From contig JAZUFE010000058.1 of NCBI GenBank assembly GCA_045640525.1, positions 1 to 64,000 of the forward strand: a DNA stretch of 64,000 nt, written 5' to 3'. The translations under genes were made by a program, and so were the position numbers. Shown here in pieces: positions 17,867 to 27,244 of the stretch (position 1 is the first letter of the stretch; each line of letters opens with the position of its first letter). The notes beneath the pieces were generated by a model. The model saw only the letters and a list, made by a program, of their open reading frames with translations, was not told the origin of the DNA and made no database searches. This stretch comes from JAILLW01 sp045640525 (GTDB lineage: Bacteria; Bacillota; Clostridia; Lachnospirales; Lachnospiraceae).

Positions 17867-18439
17867 TTATACTGCCAAATCAACATTGGCCCCTACAAGA
17901 GCCTGTTTATTGGCTGATTTTTGATTCTGAGAATACTTATCCTGAGAGTATTCAATCTTGGTAGTGGTTTCACCGCCCGCACAGTACGATCTTCCGCATT
18001 CCGGGCATACTGCCATTTTCAATCTGACGGAGGCCTGAAGTACTCTGCCGTTCCCTTTAGCCGCCTTACCGTAAGCATTGGCTACATGCTCCATCTCGTG
18101 AGCCATGGTCTTGGCTGTTGATGACGCAGGCGAAATATGAGTAGGCGCCTTATAAGATACGTCTCCTTCATCCGAACCGTCCTGATATTTTCGATTCTTA
18201 CACGTTTCACATTCAGCCGGAGAAGACTTCTTACCCGGTTGCACTTTAGTGGATTCTCCGGGATTAACAATGGGTTTAGCCTCATGAGACGGATTAAGCT
18301 TATCTGCCTTTTCACCGCCTTGAATCTTTTGCGATTCCTGAGTATTGGGATCTGTTACACCCGGCGTGTACGGAGTATACGCTTGGAATCTCTCGTATGC
18401 ATTTGTCGCATTGCCAAGGCTTGTCAAATCAATACCCAT
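17867..18439 (-). CDS. Putative HExxH zinc metallopeptidase, SprA-related type
   Basis: A hydrophilic 190-residue protein with a disordered Pro/Lys-rich first third, a CETCKNRKYQDGSD motif (C77, C80), then HEMEH (H114, E115, H118), an HExxH zinc site, and a second Cys pair further on. This Cys/HExxH arrangement is what I recall for SprA-related putative metalloproteases. No signal peptide is seen, so it is likely cytoplasmic or exported by another route. I start at 18439, where GGAGA sits 6 nt upstream; the 33 codons further upstream are low-complexity leader. It is the first gene of the long operon. Confidence 0.75.
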   Translation of the reverse strand: MGIDLTSLGNATNAYERFQAYTPYTPGVTDPNTQESQKIQGGEKADKLNPSHEAKPIVNPGESTKVQPGKKSSPAECETCKNRKYQDGSDEGDVSYKAPTHISPASSTAKTMAHEMEHVANAYGKAAKGNGRVLQASVRLKMAVCPECGRSYCAGGETTTKIEYSQDKYSQNQKSANKQALVGANVDLAV

Positions 18440-18503
18440 AGCTTCTCCTTTCATAATTTCGGTGTGCACCCACCTATAGTTATTTATATAATAGCACATA
18501 TTC

Positions 18504-18546
18504 GTCAAACAATAAAGAGCAGGTATGTCATAATCCACACCTGCTC
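18504..18546 (-). terminator. Terminator of secA-prfB
   Basis: An 8-bp stem GAGCAGGT/ACCTGCTC (18517-18524 with 18539-18546) is followed on the minus strand by TTTATTGTTT. It lies 18 bp after the prfB stop. Confidence 0.75.
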
Positions 18547-18563
18547 CTTATTTTCATGCTGTC

Positions 18564-19676
18564 TTATTCTTCGCTCCTGTCTTTATTAAGCCATTTCAAA
18601 TATGCATTGATAAAAATATCAATATCTCCGTCCAAAACCGCATCGGCATTTGAAGTTTCCGCATCCGTTCTCAAGTCCTTTACCAGTTTGTACGGTTGAA
18701 GGAAATATGAGCGAATCTGATTGCCCCATGCTATATCTTTGACCTCTCCTCGAATATCCGACAATTTCTCTGCATTTGCTTCCTGCTTTAGCAAAAGAAG
18801 TTTGGCCTTAAGCATCTGCATTGCCTTGTTCTTGTTTTGAAGTTGGCTTCGTTCATTTTGACACTGCACAACAATTCCGGTAGGCAGGTGAGTTATTCGT
18901 ATTGCCGAAGAGGTCTTGTTAATATGCTGTCCGCCTGCTCCGCTCGATCTGTATGTATCAATTCTAAGATCGTCATCATTGATGTCGATATCAATATCTT
19001 CTTCAATATCAGGCATGACATCCAAAGATACGAATGACGTCTGTCTCTTTCCCTGAGCATTAAACGGTGATATCCTGACCAGTCTGTGAACACCCTTTTC
19101 AGATTTAAGATAACCGTATGCATTCATTCCGTTAACCTGAAATGTAATAGACTTAATACCTGCCTCGTCTCCGTCCAAAAAGTCCAAAACTTCCAGTGTG
19201 AATCCTTTGGTTTCTGCCCATTTCGAATACATTCTGTATAACATTGAAGCCCAATCACAGCTTTCGGTTCCGCCCGCTCCCGCATTAAGTTTCAAAATAG
19301 CATTGTCTTTATCGTACTCGCCGGAAAGAAGTGTTCCTATCCTTATTTCATCCAAAACGCGCTTAAAATTCTCGAATTCGGATGCGACCTCCTCTGCCAT
19401 TGACTCATCTTCTTCTGCCATCGTAATGAGCATTTGAATATCATCGTACTGCGTATCGAGATTATCCATGGTTTCTACCAGGTTTTGCAAATCTTTCAGT
19501 TCCTTCATCTTCTTGTTGGAAACATCCGGATTATCCCAAAATCCCGGAGCTTCCATTTCCATCTGAAGTTCTTCGATCTTGGCCTTCTTAGCCTCTATTC
19601 CAAGAGAGCCTCTAACTTCTGCTAGAGGCTCCTTATATGTTGTCAATTCATTTCTAAGATTATCTAATATTATCAT
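18564..19676 (-). CDS. prfB: Peptide chain release factor 2
   Basis: RF2 terminates translation at UGA and UAA. The GGQ loop (SGAGGQHINKTSSAIR) and normal length of 370 are present. In most bacteria prfB needs a +1 frameshift at an in-frame TGA near codon 25; here the matching place reads AGA GGC TCT CTT GGA with no TGA, so the gene is continuous and that autoregulation is absent. The gene follows secA by 10 bp. Confidence 0.97.
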   Translation of the reverse strand: MIILDNLRNELTTYKEPLAEVRGSLGIEAKKAKIEELQMEMEAPGFWDNPDVSNKKMKELKDLQNLVETMDNLDTQYDDIQMLITMAEEDESMAEEVASEFENFKRVLDEIRIGTLLSGEYDKDNAILKLNAGAGGTESCDWASMLYRMYSKWAETKGFTLEVLDFLDGDEAGIKSITFQVNGMNAYGYLKSEKGVHRLVRISPFNAQGKRQTSFVSLDVMPDIEEDIDIDINDDDLRIDTYRSSGAGGQHINKTSSAIRITHLPTGIVVQCQNERSQLQNKNKAMQMLKAKLLLLKQEANAEKLSDIRGEVKDIAWGNQIRSYFLQPYKLVKDLRTDAETSNADAVLDGDIDIFINAYLKWLNKDRSEE

Positions 19677-19686
19677 ATACTATCAC

Positions 19687-22260
19687 TTATTTACGATTTA
19701 TTGCGCCATGACACTGTTTATATTTCTTTCCCCTTCCGCATGGACAAGGATCATTTGGGTACACCTTGGCTTCCATACGTTTGGTAGGTCCTTTTGCAAC
19801 CGAATCATCCTTATTGGTTCCCGTAACTTTGGCAACCTGCTCTCGTTCAACTTTCTGCTCAACATGAATATGATAAAGAATTTTGACCGTTTCTTCTTTG
19901 ATATTCTGTGTCATTTCGTCAAACATTTCATATCCGGACATCTTGTATTCAACAAGAGGATCTCTCTGTCCGTAAGCTTGAAGTCCGACGCCTTGGCGAA
20001 GCTGATCCATATCATCGATATGATCCATCCATTTTCTGTCTATTGTCTTGAGCAATACCACACGCTCTACTTCTCGTATTGCTTCAGGTTCCGGGAATTC
20101 TGCCTCTTTAGCTTCATAAAGCTTAACAGCCTCTTCCTTCAGTTGCTGCTTAACAGCGTTCTTTTTGAGTGTATCTATACGACCTCTTGATATAGGTGTA
20201 AGCGGAATTATCGGCAGCAAAACTTCATTAAGTTCTTCGATATTCCAATCATCCGAAGGCGTATCATCACCAATTACCATGTCAACAGCGGACTCTACTG
20301 TATCGGTTATCATCTTATATATAGGTTCTCTCATGCTTTCTCCGTCAAGAACCCTTCTACGCTCATCATATATTATTTCTCTTTGCTCATTCATAACCTG
20401 GTCATATTCAAGAAGATTCTTTCTTATGCCAAAGTTGTTACTCTCGATTTTCTTCTGAGCAGATTCAATCGATTTGGATAAAGCACTATGCTGAATTTCC
20501 TGATACTCCGGAATTCCCAAGGCATTAAATGCGCCGATGAGTCTGTCTGAGCCGAACAATCTCATCAAATCATCTTCCAAAGAAATGTAGAAACGCGACT
20601 CACCCGGGTCTCCTTGTCTTCCCGAACGGCCTCGTAACTGATTATCTATACGTCTTGATTCATGACGCTCGGTTCCGATAATCATTAATCCGCCCGCTGC
20701 CTTTGACTCATCGTCAAGTTTAATATCGGTACCACGTCCTGCCATATTGGTTGCAATGGTTACACTGCCATGAATACCTGCGTCCGCAACGATTTCAGCC
20801 TCCATCTCGTGAAATTTGGCATTCAATACTTTATGCTTAATTCCTTCTTTGGTAAGCAATCTTGAAAGTTCTTCGGAAGCTTCAATGGTAATGGTACCTA
20901 CCAATACGGGCTGGCCTTTGGCATTGGCTTCCTTAACAGCTTCCACTATACAATGGAGCTTCTCTCTACGTGTTTTGTACACTGCATCCTGATGGTCGAT
21001 TCTTGCCACCGGTCTGTTGGTAGGAATCTCAATAACATCCATACCGTAGATATCTCTGAATTCCTTTTCTTCAGTGAGGGCAGTACCCGTCATACCGGAT
21101 TTCTTTTCAAACTTATTGAAGAAATTCTGGAAAGTAATTGTTGCAAGAGTCTTTGATTCTCTCTTAACCTTAACATGCTCTTTAGCTTCAATAGCTTGAT
21201 GCAAGCCGTCCGAATATCTTCTTCCCGGCATAATACGTCCGGTAAATTCATCTACTATCAAAACCTGATCATCTTTAACGACATAATCCTGATCTTTAAA
21301 CATAAGGTTATTTGCACGAAGAGCAAGAATAACGTTATGCTGAATTTCTATATTTTCAGGATCTGCCAGGTTATCAATTTGGAAGAATTTCTCGACCTTT
21401 TCAATACCTCGTGCCGTCAAGTTGACAATCTTATCTTTTTCATTAACTATAAAATCTCCGGTTTCTTCCCTCTCGACGCCCATAATGGCATCCATTTTGG
21501 AAAGGTCCTCCATGTCTTCACCACGCTGCATCTGGCGTGCCAAAATATCGCAGACCTCATACAGTTTCGTGGATTTACCGGATTGTCCGGAAATAATCAG
21601 CGGTGTTCTTGCTTCATCAATAAGGACTGAGTCAACCTCATCAATAATGGCATAATGAAGATCACGAAGAACAAGCTGGTTCTTGTATACAACCATGTTA
21701 TCTCTAAGATAATCAAATCCGAGTTCATTGTTTGTTACATATGTGATATCGCAATTATAAGCTTCTCTACGTTCTTCGGCCGTCATGGAATTCAAAACAT
21801 ATCCGACTGACAACCCCAAGAATTTGTGAATTTCTCCCATCCATTCGGCATCACGTTTAACCAAATAGTCATTAACGGAAACAACATGCACCCCCTTACC
21901 TTCCAAAGCATTAAGATATGCCGGAAGTGTGGATACCAAAGTTTTTCCTTCACCGGTTTTCATTTCGGCGATACGACCTTGGTGAAGAATAATTCCACCT
22001 ATCAGCTGAACACGGTAATGTTCCATGTTAAGTACACGTCTTGAAGCTTCGCGCACTGTTGCAAAAGCCTCCGGCAAAATATCATCCAATGTTTCACCTT
22101 TAGCCAATCTGCTTTTAAACTCAGTCGTTTTATTCTTTAAATCCGCATCACTTAATTCCATCATGGATGGTCTTAGCGACTCTATTTTTTCGATTATCGG
22201 CTCAATCCTCTTAAGTTCTCTTTTGGAGTGAGTTCCGAATATTTTTGATGCTAAACTCAT
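19687..22260 (-). CDS. secA: Preprotein translocase ATPase SecA
   Basis: SecA drives Sec-dependent export at the membrane. The Walker A MKTGEGKTL, the DEVDSVLIDEART segment, the TNMAGRGTDIKL and QLRGRSGRQGDPG motifs and the C-terminal zinc-binding SEC-C tail (CPCGRGKKYKQCH) are all visible. The start at 22260 (MSLASKIFG, 857 residues) has AAGGGA upstream; the ORF extends 11 codons further without support. Confidence 0.98.
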   Translation of the reverse strand: MSLASKIFGTHSKRELKRIEPIIEKIESLRPSMMELSDADLKNKTTEFKSRLAKGETLDDILPEAFATVREASRRVLNMEHYRVQLIGGIILHQGRIAEMKTGEGKTLVSTLPAYLNALEGKGVHVVSVNDYLVKRDAEWMGEIHKFLGLSVGYVLNSMTAEERREAYNCDITYVTNNELGFDYLRDNMVVYKNQLVLRDLHYAIIDEVDSVLIDEARTPLIISGQSGKSTKLYEVCDILARQMQRGEDMEDLSKMDAIMGVEREETGDFIVNEKDKIVNLTARGIEKVEKFFQIDNLADPENIEIQHNVILALRANNLMFKDQDYVVKDDQVLIVDEFTGRIMPGRRYSDGLHQAIEAKEHVKVKRESKTLATITFQNFFNKFEKKSGMTGTALTEEKEFRDIYGMDVIEIPTNRPVARIDHQDAVYKTRREKLHCIVEAVKEANAKGQPVLVGTITIEASEELSRLLTKEGIKHKVLNAKFHEMEAEIVADAGIHGSVTIATNMAGRGTDIKLDDESKAAGGLMIIGTERHESRRIDNQLRGRSGRQGDPGESRFYISLEDDLMRLFGSDRLIGAFNALGIPEYQEIQHSALSKSIESAQKKIESNNFGIRKNLLEYDQVMNEQREIIYDERRRVLDGESMREPIYKMITDTVESAVDMVIGDDTPSDDWNIEELNEVLLPIIPLTPISRGRIDTLKKNAVKQQLKEEAVKLYEAKEAEFPEPEAIREVERVVLLKTIDRKWMDHIDDMDQLRQGVGLQAYGQRDPLVEYKMSGYEMFDEMTQNIKEETVKILYHIHVEQKVEREQVAKVTGTNKDDSVAKGPTKRMEAKVYPNDPCPCGRGKKYKQCHGAINRK

Positions 22261-22337
22261 AACAATTCCCTTACAATGTGTGTTTATTAACAATTTTTCA
22301 AATATAGCGCACGGTCATGAAAACCCACGCTCCAAAG

Positions 22338-22366
22338 AGTATAGCAGAAATTGTTACACGATTCAA
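22338..22366 (-). promoter_or_regulatory. secA: Promoter of secA-prfB
   Basis: TTGAAT (22361-22366) and TATACT (22338-22343) on the minus strand are 17 bp apart, about 78 bp before the secA start. Confidence 0.75.
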
Positions 22367-22376
22367 CCATTCACCT

Positions 22377-22405
22377 TTGATTAGCGAATAGCTCTGTGAT
22401 ATATT
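22377..22405 (+). promoter_or_regulatory. murT: Promoter of murT-gatD-mscL
   Basis: TTGATT (22377-22382) and TATATT (22400-22405) are 17 bp apart. A 6-bp inverted repeat GTTTCG/CGAAAC (22417-22422 and 22432-22437) lies just past the expected start of transcription and may be an operator or leader hairpin. Confidence 0.7.
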
Positions 22406-22456
22406 ATGTAAGGACGGTTTCGTATTATTTGCGAAACAATATGTCAGGAGGAACAA

Positions 22457-23842
22457 ATGAGCAAGTTCAAATTCTATTTAGGGCTATGGGCCGGTAAATT
22501 ATCCGTCCCGGCATTGAAATTGACGCACCATAACGGAACAGATTATCCCGGACAGTTGGCTGTAAAATTCTGCCCGGATTTTCTCAAGTATATCGAAAGG
22601 CCAAAAAAACTGATTATCATAACAGGAACCAACGGCAAGACAACAGTCAACAACATGTTGATTGACGTTCTGGAAGACAACGGTTTGAAGGTTTTTAACA
22701 ACCGCGCCGGTTCCAATATTACAACAGGTATCTCTACCGTGTTTATTAAAGGAAGTAATATTTTCGGCCATCTCAAAAAGGCCGATATGGCTGTTTTGGA
22801 AGTCGACGAACGTTCGGCGCCAAAGATATATCCATATCTTAAACCTGATTACGTTGTAGTAACCAATCTTTCAAGAGATTCCATTTTGAGAAATGCGCAT
22901 CCTCAATACATTGCAAACGTACTGACCAATGCCATTCCTTCCAACACCAAAATGATTCTCAACGCAGATGATTTGATATCCGGGAACATAGCCGGTAATA
23001 ACCAACGTGCATATTTTGGAATCAATGAGCTTGCGCAGGATGAAGGAAACACCTATGACGGTCTTCTCAATGATATGCGAATCTGCCCAAAATGTGCAGG
23101 CAAATTGAATTACAAATATATAAGGTACAATCATATCGGAAATGCAACCTGCAGCGATTGCGGATTCAAATCTCCGGTTGCAGACTATGCAATAACAAAT
23201 CTCGACTATGAAAACAAGAAAATGACTGTTCTGGAAAAGGGTAAAGAATATGTTTATCCTCTTATTGCAAGCAGCATATTTAACATCTATAATCTGATAA
23301 CCGTAATTTCCATCGGCAGAGAACTTGGTCTTACTCACGAACAGTTATCCGCCTCAATGGCCAAAACACAAATCCCGGAGTCGCGACATTCGGAAGATTG
23401 CGTCGGTACCATAAGGCTTATCACTCAAATGGCCAAAGAAAAGAACGCCTCCGCCACGACACGGGCATTCGACTATGTATCCAATATTGAAGGCCCCCGT
23501 GAAATTCTTCTTATGATGAATTGCCTTAATGACACCAAACACTGGTCCGAAAATCCCTGTTGGATGTACGACACGGATTTTGAACTGCTGTGTCAGGAAA
23601 GCGTGAATAAGATTGTTTGTGCCGGTGCAAGAGCTACCGATTACAGACTAAGATTACTGATGGCCGGATTCCCCGACTCCAAAATCGTATGTTACGACTC
23701 GGAAATGGAAGCAGCCGAAAAGCTGTCATACAATGCTAATGACACAATATGCCTGTTCCACGGAGTCGATTCTACCGCTCTGGCCATGCAGGTCAAAGCG
23801 AAAATTCTTGAAATTGCTGCTCTTAAGGAGGGTAAAAAATGA
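22457..23842 (+). CDS. murT: Lipid II isoglutaminyl synthase, Mur-ligase subunit MurT
   Basis: MurT activates the alpha-carboxyl of D-Glu in lipid II for amidation. The Mur-ligase ATP loop ITGTNGKTT, a four-Cys zinc ribbon inserted in the central domain (CPKC...CSDC, about 213-235) and the C-terminal DUF1727 domain are present; the length of 461 fits. AGGAGG precedes the ATG. It overlaps gatD by 4 bp. The partner GatD here looks catalytically altered, so the amide donor may not be glutamine in the usual way. Confidence 0.92.
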   Translation: MSKFKFYLGLWAGKLSVPALKLTHHNGTDYPGQLAVKFCPDFLKYIERPKKLIIITGTNGKTTVNNMLIDVLEDNGLKVFNNRAGSNITTGISTVFIKGSNIFGHLKKADMAVLEVDERSAPKIYPYLKPDYVVVTNLSRDSILRNAHPQYIANVLTNAIPSNTKMILNADDLISGNIAGNNQRAYFGINELAQDEGNTYDGLLNDMRICPKCAGKLNYKYIRYNHIGNATCSDCGFKSPVADYAITNLDYENKKMTVLEKGKEYVYPLIASSIFNIYNLITVISIGRELGLTHEQLSASMAKTQIPESRHSEDCVGTIRLITQMAKEKNASATTRAFDYVSNIEGPREILLMMNCLNDTKHWSENPCWMYDTDFELLCQESVNKIVCAGARATDYRLRLLMAGFPDSKIVCYDSEMEAAEKLSYNANDTICLFHGVDSTALAMQVKAKILEIAALKEGKK

Positions 23843-24567
23843 TAATAGAAGTTTTATTCCCGGAGGTTTGCAATTTGTATGGCGACTTGGCCAATGTCCG
23901 TTATCTCAAAGACTGTATTCCCTCGGCCACCATTATCGAAACTTCACTGAAAGCAAAGCCTGCTTTCGTTGACAGCAAGGTTGATCTGATTTATATGGGC
24001 ACGACTACCGAAGATGGGTTAAAGCTGGCCGTTAACGCATTGTCCGTGTACAAAGATAAACTTACATCCTTGATTAACGCCGGACAATTCATACTGTTAA
24101 CGGGAAATGCGTTGGATGTTTTTGGTAAATATATAGATTCCGACGAAGCGAAGCGTCTTGACTGCTTAGGATTAATAGATACGCATTCCGAATATCATAT
24201 GATGAAACGCCATAACAGTTTCTATATCGGCACTTTCAACAATATGGAAATTGTAGGTTTCAAGAGCATTTTCGGACATACCTATCCATCCGATACCAAA
24301 GACCAAAACAGCAATTCGCAAGGTTGGTTTGAAACCGTTAAAGGTTTCGGTCAAAACCCCGATATAAAAATGGAAGGATTCAAAATAAACAATTTGTATG
24401 CAACATACTTGATTGGTCCTATATTACCGCTCAATCCGCTTCTGACCAAATGGCTATTAAAGGAGCTTGGTGAATCCGGAGAAATTGCTTTCGAGGAAGC
24501 TGCCATGAATGCGTACAAGCAAAGACTGATTGAGTTCAAAAACGAACATTTTGATGCTGCATACTAA
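23839..24567 (+). CDS. gatD: GatD-like glutamine amidotransferase subunit lacking the catalytic Cys and His
   Basis: By position, length (242) and sequence pattern this is the CobB/CobQ-type partner of MurT. In GatD the nucleophile lies in a CGGYQ-like loop and the catalytic His in a TYLHGP motif. Here the loop reads LLTGNALDVFG (T88-G89-N90 where the Cys should be) and the second motif reads TYLIGP with Ile192 for His. Both glutaminase residues therefore appear to be lost, while the rest of the fold, including GPILPLNP, is kept. It may serve as a structural partner of MurT or let free ammonia be used. The nucleotide sequence is clear at both sites with no frameshift. Confidence 0.85.
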   Translation: MIIEVLFPEVCNLYGDLANVRYLKDCIPSATIIETSLKAKPAFVDSKVDLIYMGTTTEDGLKLAVNALSVYKDKLTSLINAGQFILLTGNALDVFGKYIDSDEAKRLDCLGLIDTHSEYHMMKRHNSFYIGTFNNMEIVGFKSIFGHTYPSDTKDQNSNSQGWFETVKGFGQNPDIKMEGFKINNLYATYLIGPILPLNPLLTKWLLKELGESGEIAFEEAAMNAYKQRLIEFKNEHFDAAY

Positions 24568-24585
24568 ATCGCAAAGGAGATTGTC

Positions 24586-24996
24586 ATGAAAAAGTTTTTT
24601 AAAGAATTTAAAGAATTTATCAGCAAAGGAAACGTAATGGACCTTGCTGTCGGTGTTATCATCGGAGGTGCATTTACCGCTATTGTAAATTCACTCGTGA
24701 ATGATATTGTTACCCCTTTACTTTCACTGATAACCGGCGGCTTTGACTTTTCATCTCTTGCCGTTTCATTAGGTGAAGGCGAAGAAGCTGCTGTATTGAG
24801 CTATGGTGCTTTCATTTCGGCAATCATCAACTTCTTGTTAACAGCGCTTGTAATCTTCATTATCATCAAGTCAATCAACAAGTTCCGCAAGAAAACCGAA
24901 GAACCGGCACCCACAACAAAGATGTGTCCTTTCTGTAAAGAAAAAATTGCCCTCGATGCAACAAGATGCCCTCATTGTACTTCTGAATTGAAATAG
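24586..24996 (+). CDS. mscL: Large-conductance mechanosensitive channel with C-terminal zinc ribbon
   Basis: MscL opens under membrane tension to release solutes. The N-terminal GNVMDLAVGVIIGGAFT helix and the second helix (about 65-95) are typical. The C-terminal bundle is followed by an extra double-CxxC zinc ribbon (CPFCKEKI...CPHC, about 113-132), a variant seen in some Firmicutes. GGAG lies upstream of the ATG. Third gene behind murT-gatD. Confidence 0.95.
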   Translation: MKKFFKEFKEFISKGNVMDLAVGVIIGGAFTAIVNSLVNDIVTPLLSLITGGFDFSSLAVSLGEGEEAAVLSYGAFISAIINFLLTALVIFIIIKSINKFRKKTEEPAPTTKMCPFCKEKIALDATRCPHCTSELK

Positions 24997-25017
24997 CATG
25001 TAGTTATATGCATAAGT

Positions 25018-25052
25018 AAACCCGCAGGCAAATTGCTTGCGGGTTTGTTTTA
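25018..25052 (+). terminator. Terminator behind mscL
   Basis: A 12-bp stem (25018-25029 with 25035-25046, loop AAATT) is followed by GTTTTAA on the plus strand. Confidence 0.85.
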
Positions 25053-25098
25053 ACACTAAAACCAGTAATAGTTGCTTTTTCCCAAAACATCATCGCTA

Positions 25099-26166
25099 CT
25101 AATACTTCATAGCTTCTTCTTCACCATTCAGAACTCGCAAGCCGCCCTGAGCCAATGCAAGCAATTCATCTTCTCCGGGATAAACCGTAAACGGAGCTAT
25201 GAAACCTGCACGTTCTTTAATCTTATCTACTACTGTTTGATTATATGCAATACCGCCTGTCACAATAATCTGATCTACCTTACCGTTAAGCACGCATGCC
25301 ATTGAACCTATATCTTTAGCCACCTGCATGATGAATGCCTCACGAACTTCATCAGCATGAGCATCGCCTTCATCAACCATCTTGGCAACATTTCTCATAT
25401 CATTTGTTCCAAGATATGCATTAAAGCCGCCGTTACCTACTATTTTCTTATATACTTCCTTCTCAGTATACTTACCTGAGAAGCACATCTTAATCAAATC
25501 ACCTGAAGGAACACCGCCTGCTCTTTCCGGAGAAAACGCGCCGTCACCGTCCAATGCATTAAAGATATCTATTACTCTTCCATCCTTATGTGCACCAACT
25601 GAAACACCGCCCCCCATATGAACAACAATAAGGTTCAAATCAGCATACGGCTTATTTGTTTCCTTAGCATATCTTTTGGCAACTGCCTTTTGATTAAGCG
25701 CATGGAATATCGACTTACGAGGAAGTTCGGGAACTCCCGAATATCTTGCGATAGGCATAAGTTCATCAACTACAACAGGGTCAACAATAAATGACGGAAC
25801 TCCTATGGAATCTCCGATTTCACGTGCCAAAATACCTCCAAGATTTGAAGCATGCTGTCCTGAAACACCTACTTCCAAATCTTTTAAAAGATTGTCCGTC
25901 ACTGCATAAGTTCCACCGGGGATAGGCTTAAGCATACCGCCTCTTCCGACTATCATATTAAATGACTTAACGTCAACACCTTTTTCCTTAAGGAAATTCA
26001 GAATAATATTTTTACGAAAATCCTTTTGAGCAAAAATTGAATCATACTGAGCAATTTCTTCTGTCGAATGACGAAGGGTTTCTTCAAACAACAAAGTTTC
26101 ATCCTCAAACACTCCGAGTTTGGTAGATGTTGAACCGGGGTTAATAATCAAGCTCTTTACTGACAT
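25099..26166 (-). CDS. buk: Butyrate kinase
   Basis: Buk converts butyryl phosphate and ADP to butyrate and ATP, the last step of one route of butyrate formation. The acetokinase-family N-terminus LIINPGSTSTKLG, the VHMGGGVSVGAH region and the TGGIAYN motif are present; length 355 is typical. GGAG 7 nt upstream supports the ATG at 26166 over the TTG two codons earlier. It follows ptb by 28 bp. Confidence 0.96.
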   Translation of the reverse strand: MSVKSLIINPGSTSTKLGVFEDETLLFEETLRHSTEEIAQYDSIFAQKDFRKNIILNFLKEKGVDVKSFNMIVGRGGMLKPIPGGTYAVTDNLLKDLEVGVSGQHASNLGGILAREIGDSIGVPSFIVDPVVVDELMPIARYSGVPELPRKSIFHALNQKAVAKRYAKETNKPYADLNLIVVHMGGGVSVGAHKDGRVIDIFNALDGDGAFSPERAGGVPSGDLIKMCFSGKYTEKEVYKKIVGNGGFNAYLGTNDMRNVAKMVDEGDAHADEVREAFIMQVAKDIGSMACVLNGKVDQIIVTGGIAYNQTVVDKIKERAGFIAPFTVYPGEDELLALAQGGLRVLNGEEEAMKY

Positions 26167-26194
26167 ATACAATCTCCTTTCAAATCTCTATCAA

Positions 26195-27118
26195 TTAATT
26201 TTGCTTATTCTTCATATATTCGGAAACAAGAGAAGCAACAACCAAAGAATTAACCTTAACTTCCATAGAATCCGAACGTGATGTCAAAACAACCGGAGCT
26301 GAAGTACCTGTAAGTACGTTTCCGTTTACGCAATCAGCCATATGAACAACAGCCTTGTAGGTCAAGTTTCCGGCATGAATATCAGGGAATACAAGAACGT
26401 CTGCATCTCCCTGAATCAATCTGTCTGTTGCTCCCTTATGTTTAGCAGCTTCAGGATCGATTGAAAGATCCAAAGACAACGGGCCGTCTACGATACATCC
26501 TGTTATTTCGCCGCGGGCATTCATCTGACGAAGTTCATCTGCCTCAACCGTAACCGGCATCTTGGGATTAACTACTTCAACTGCTGCCAATGCAGCCACC
26601 TTAGGATTAGTCACACCGCATGCTTCACAAATCTCTACAGTATTTCTTATCATGTCAGCCTTCTCTTCCAATGTCGGATAGGGAATAAAAGCAACATCAG
26701 TAAAGAACATCAACCTGTCATCGCCGCTGGCATCAAACACGCAAACGTGAGAGAGGGTTTTGCCGGTACGCAATCCAACTTCCTTATTCAATACGCTTCG
26801 CAAAAAGCCCTTCGAATCAATCAAACCCTTCATGTATAAATCAGCCTTACCATCATGAACGAGCTTAACCGCAGCCAATGAAGCTTCTGTAATATCCTCA
26901 ATATCAATCATTTCAAAATCGGAAATATCTATTCCCAACTCATCTGCAATCTGTTTTGTTTTAGCAGCGTCTCCGACCAAAATTGCATCCGCAATTTTTC
27001 TGTCCTTTGCGCAACGAACAGCTTCTATAACTGCTGAATCCTGTGATACACATACTGCAACTTTCTTCATCGGAAGTGCTGCTACTTTAGCAACAAGCTC
27101 ATCAAATGTTTTAGCCAT
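26195..27118 (-). CDS. ptb: Phosphate butyryltransferase
   Basis: Ptb converts butyryl-CoA and phosphate to butyryl phosphate, feeding butyrate kinase encoded next. The 307 residues match the phosphate acetyl/butaryl transferase family (LVGDAAKTKQIA, MKGLIDSKGFLRSVLNK, the late GNVLTGTSAPVVLTSRSDS motif). Size and the pairing with buk favour Ptb over a phosphotransacetylase. The ribosome binding site is AGAGGTGG. Confidence 0.94.
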   Translation of the reverse strand: MAKTFDELVAKVAALPMKKVAVCVSQDSAVIEAVRCAKDRKIADAILVGDAAKTKQIADELGIDISDFEMIDIEDITEASLAAVKLVHDGKADLYMKGLIDSKGFLRSVLNKEVGLRTGKTLSHVCVFDASGDDRLMFFTDVAFIPYPTLEEKADMIRNTVEICEACGVTNPKVAALAAVEVVNPKMPVTVEADELRQMNARGEITGCIVDGPLSLDLSIDPEAAKHKGATDRLIQGDADVLVFPDIHAGNLTYKAVVHMADCVNGNVLTGTSAPVVLTSRSDSMEVKVNSLVVASLVSEYMKNKQN

Positions 27119-27199
27119 AACTATCCACCTCTATAAAATATACTATCCTATCTGTATTCTCCAATTCCGTACTAATACAGATTTACACGCAACATTAAG

Positions 27200-27228
27200 A
27201 TTTTAGCACCATCACTGACTAAATGCAA
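27200..27228 (-). promoter_or_regulatory. ptb: Promoter of ptb-buk
   Basis: TTGCAT (27223-27228) and TAAAAT (27200-27205) are 17 bp apart on the minus strand, giving a leader of about 75 nt. It lies after the terminator of the upstream RNA gene, so ptb-buk is transcribed separately. Confidence 0.7.
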
Positions 27229-27244
27229 TGAAGATATACACAAC

